Shown here: positions 62,178 through 64,000 of the stretch, piece by piece
Numbering within the stretch: position 1 is the stretch's first letter
How the letters are laid out: each line of letters opens with the position of its first letter
Source of the DNA: Alkaliphilus peptidifermentans DSM 18978
GTDB lineage: Bacteria > Bacillota > Clostridia > Peptostreptococcales > Natronincolaceae
Assembly: GCF_900101495.1 (NCBI RefSeq)
Contig: NZ_FMUS01000009.1
Span: forward strand, 1-64,000
Direction of reading: 5' to 3'
Length of the DNA stretch: 64,000 nucleotides
Translations under genes and position numbers: made by a program
Notes under the pieces: model-generated
What the model saw: only the letters and a program-made list of their open reading frames with translations
Database searches by the model: none
What the model was told of the DNA's origin: nothing

Positions 62178-64000
62178 CTGCATCACCTTCCTTCTTTGCA
62201 GCAATTTTCCCAATTATTTCTTCTTGCTTTAATTCTTTAATTACTCTGTACTGGTTATCGTCAATCAGTCTATCAAATTGACAAATTGATAGATATTGAC
62301 AATATTTACAGGAAACCATATTACCTTTTTTACAGGGTTCTATCTTTACATTTCCTTTTGTAATTTCACCGGCTATATCTTTTATTAAATTACGTATATG
62401 TTGTGTTACTAGTTTAAACTCCTCCAGCGATAATACAGATGAATTTTTTGAAATCTCATCTCCCTTATTTATGCTTACTGGAATAATATTTGAGCTACGA
62501 TCTATCTCAGTATCAATTTCTTTGATAATGCTTATATCCTTAAGGGCAAAACCCTTCATTTTTAAAGATTTACTTATTTCTTTTTCAATAGTCTCTATAG
62601 CTCTATCGGTGGTTCTAATCAGCGGATCATCAATTTTGAAGTAAAATACTCCAGCTGGGTAGATTTTATCCTTTTTTAAGTATTCTCCTATGGAAATTAT
62701 TGCGTCAATATAGACGAGTAGTTGAAGCTGCAATCCATAATATACATCTGTTAGGCTTAAATCTTTATCACTTGACTTATAGTCAATAACTTTGACGTAG
62801 GTACCATCTTCATCTTCATAGAAGTCCACTCTGTCAATTCTACCCTCAAGATGAATTTCTTCACCAGTTTCCAGTTGAATAACAATTGGAGGAATGTCAC
62901 CTTCTTGTCCAAAGGAAATCTCATGTCCATAGGATGTAAAGCTCCCCTGCTTTAGATGCAGGGTTAATGTCCATAATGCACGCTTACTGATTCTCTTTAA
63001 TCTTTGCAATAAATATCTATATCGATTGCTACTATAAAAAATACCTTCTTGAAATTTACCTGCCATTTCATCAATAATATTCTCAACAACTTTATCACTA
63101 TATTCTTTATCAATTCCTTTCCAATCAATCCCGTTGGTTTTCAATTGTTTTTCAAATTGCTCCAAGGCATCATGAAATAGCTTACCTATATCTGGATTCT
63201 TAATTTCATAGGTTTTTCTTTCTTTTGGCTTTAGTCCATAGGAAACAAAATGGGAAAATGGGCAATTGGAAAAGCCCTCAAGTCTTGATATACTCGTATG
63301 TATAGGAGTCGAATATAAGTTTCGTGCTTTCACTTCTGGAATATAATATATTTGATTTTTATGGAATAGGCCTTGAATCATCATATGTCTTTTTTCATTC
63401 CACAATGGATTATTATAGTACCACCGATAAACATCCCACCATATATCCTCCATTTCATTATCATCAATAAATAAACGGAAGCCATCTATCATATACTTAA
63501 ATGTGCTACTAGGGGTTGTAACTAAATGTAATTGTTGTTCTAGAGTATTGATAACATCGCTACAAATAGGTACTTGGGGGTATAGCTTTCTAAATCGATC
63601 AACTAAAATAGAAGGTCTTAAGGCTTTACCCTCTTGATCTGCAAGAGAGTAGCTTACCCAAAGATATTCGCTTGGCTTAGATAATATAGTATAAATAGAT
63701 AGTTTTTCTTCATAAAGCTGGCTTTCTCCCTCATAGCCTAAGGTTATTCCAGCCTCTGTTAAGAAGTTTCTTTCATGAAGCTGTAAAATACCATCTTCTG
63801 CTCCTAATGCTGGAAGTATACCATCGTTAACTCCTATAAGAAACAGTGCTTTAATATTATGACTTCGAGACCGCTCAATGCTTCCTATCAATACCTGATC
63901 AATAGTGGATGGAATCACGCCTATTTCTGTTGCAGCAAATCCCGAATCCAAAATATCTCGATATTCCTTTAAAGTTACTTTTTGATCTCCTAGTATTTCA
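62170..64000 (-). CDS. addB: ATP-dependent helicase/nuclease subunit B (AddB), 3' part
   Basis: Partial: about 610 codons, open through the right edge of the window, so the N-terminal helicase-like half is missing. The nuclease domain is complete: SRLEGFSNCPFSHFVSYGL with the first cluster Cys, RIDRVDFYEDEDG, KVIDYKSSD, and the C-terminal CKYCQYLSIC (C-x2-C-x5-C) that completes the [4Fe-4S] staple. With AddA it forms the break-processing enzyme; both nuclease sites look intact. Confidence 0.96.
   Translation of the reverse strand, partial: EILGDQKVTLKEYRDILDSGFAATEIGVIPSTIDQVLIGSIERSRSHNIKALFLIGVNDGILPALGAEDGILQLHERNFLTEAGITLGYEGESQLYEEKLSIYTILSKPSEYLWVSYSLADQEGKALRPSILVDRFRKLYPQVPICSDVINTLEQQLHLVTTPSSTFKYMIDGFRLFIDDNEMEDIWWDVYRWYYNNPLWNEKRHMMIQGLFHKNQIYYIPEVKARNLYSTPIHTSISRLEGFSNCPFSHFVSYGLKPKERKTYEIKNPDIGKLFHDALEQFEKQLKTNGIDWKGIDKEYSDKVVENIIDEMAGKFQEGIFYSSNRYRYLLQRLKRISKRALWTLTLHLKQGSFTSYGHEISFGQEGDIPPIVIQLETGEEIHLEGRIDRVDFYEDEDGTYVKVIDYKSSDKDLSLTDVYYGLQLQLLVYIDAIISIGEYLKKDKIYPAGVFYFKIDDPLIRTTDRAIETIEKEISKSLKMKGFALKDISIIKEIDTEIDRSSNIIPVSINKGDEISKNSSVLSLEEFKLVTQHIRNLIKDIAGEITKGNVKIEPCKKGNMVSCKYCQYLSICQFDRLIDDNQYRVIKELKQEEIIGKIAAKKEGDADA

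Noticed and set aside
1-64000. tRNA, rRNA or known riboswitch
   Set aside because: No cloverleaf, rRNA segment or recognisable riboswitch core was found by reading; a covariance search could still find a small RNA.

Overview
The window reads as chromosomal DNA of an AT-rich, anaerobic, Gram-positive bacterium of the class Clostridia. The pointers are AGGAGG-type ribosome binding sites, HPr kinase, AddAB in place of RecBCD, the Bacillus-type order acpS - lipoprotein - alr - ndoAI - ndoA, a transketolase split into two genes, a CsaB wall-polymer pyruvyltransferase, FtsEX beside an M23 hydrolase, a PilZ protein and an Mrp-type Na+/H+ antiporter. An Alkaliphilus/Natronincola-like genus would fit, but the genus is a guess. 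No rRNA, tRNA, CRISPR array, transposase or integrase was found.

Layout. 1-0.5 kb: a NuoE-type [2Fe-2S] subunit whose partners lie outside the window. 0.8-10.7 kb: DNA repair and signalling, with uvrC-pspC-hprK and uvrB-uvrA (the latter behind a strong promoter and a LexA box), plus a PilZ protein and a small exported protein. 10.8-15.8 kb: cell-envelope remodelling (ftsE, ftsX, an M23 hydrolase, ctpA, an exported coiled-coil protein). 16.1-24.3 kb: 5-formyl-THF cyclo-ligase, a Lon-like protease, a four-LysM protein, a large phosphodiester-glycosidase protein and a membrane-anchored protein. 24.5-28.8 kb: the split transketolase and, downstream of it, a second diverged copy of its 3' end. About 2.3 kb lies between the copies, holding a frameshifted lipoprotein gene and two unrecognised exported or anchored proteins; this is the clearest sign of acquired DNA in the window. 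28.9-39.3 kb: YitT, then a wall or capsular polysaccharide cluster (WecG/TagA, CsaB, two glycosyltransferases, PIG-L deacetylase, GNAT-like protein, O-antigen-ligase-type protein), containing two related DUF4330-like anchored proteins. 39.5-42.6 kb: the ndoA/ndoAI toxin-antitoxin pair, alr, a LolA-like lipoprotein and acpS. 42.6-45.2 kb: two unknown coiled-coil proteins and endonuclease IV.

45.3-54.1 kb: an Mrp/Mbh-like system. mrpE-F-G, split MbhD-like and MbhE-like subunits, mrpB-C-D overlap tightly; two very similar large NuoL/MrpA-type proteins follow as separate units. 54.6-55.6 kb: three tiny unrecognised membrane proteins. 55.8-58.4 kb: an ABC-2 exporter and a CBS-pair protein. 58.6-64.0 kb: addA and the 3' part of addB.

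The intergenic DNA is distinctive. A 122-124 bp element bounded by inverted repeats occurs once at 54.4 kb and as a tandem array at 57.6-57.9 kb; its inner stem differs between loci but stays fully paired around a conserved 30-nt loop. Three other gaps carry long AT-rich arrays of short repeats facing each other in inverted orientation.
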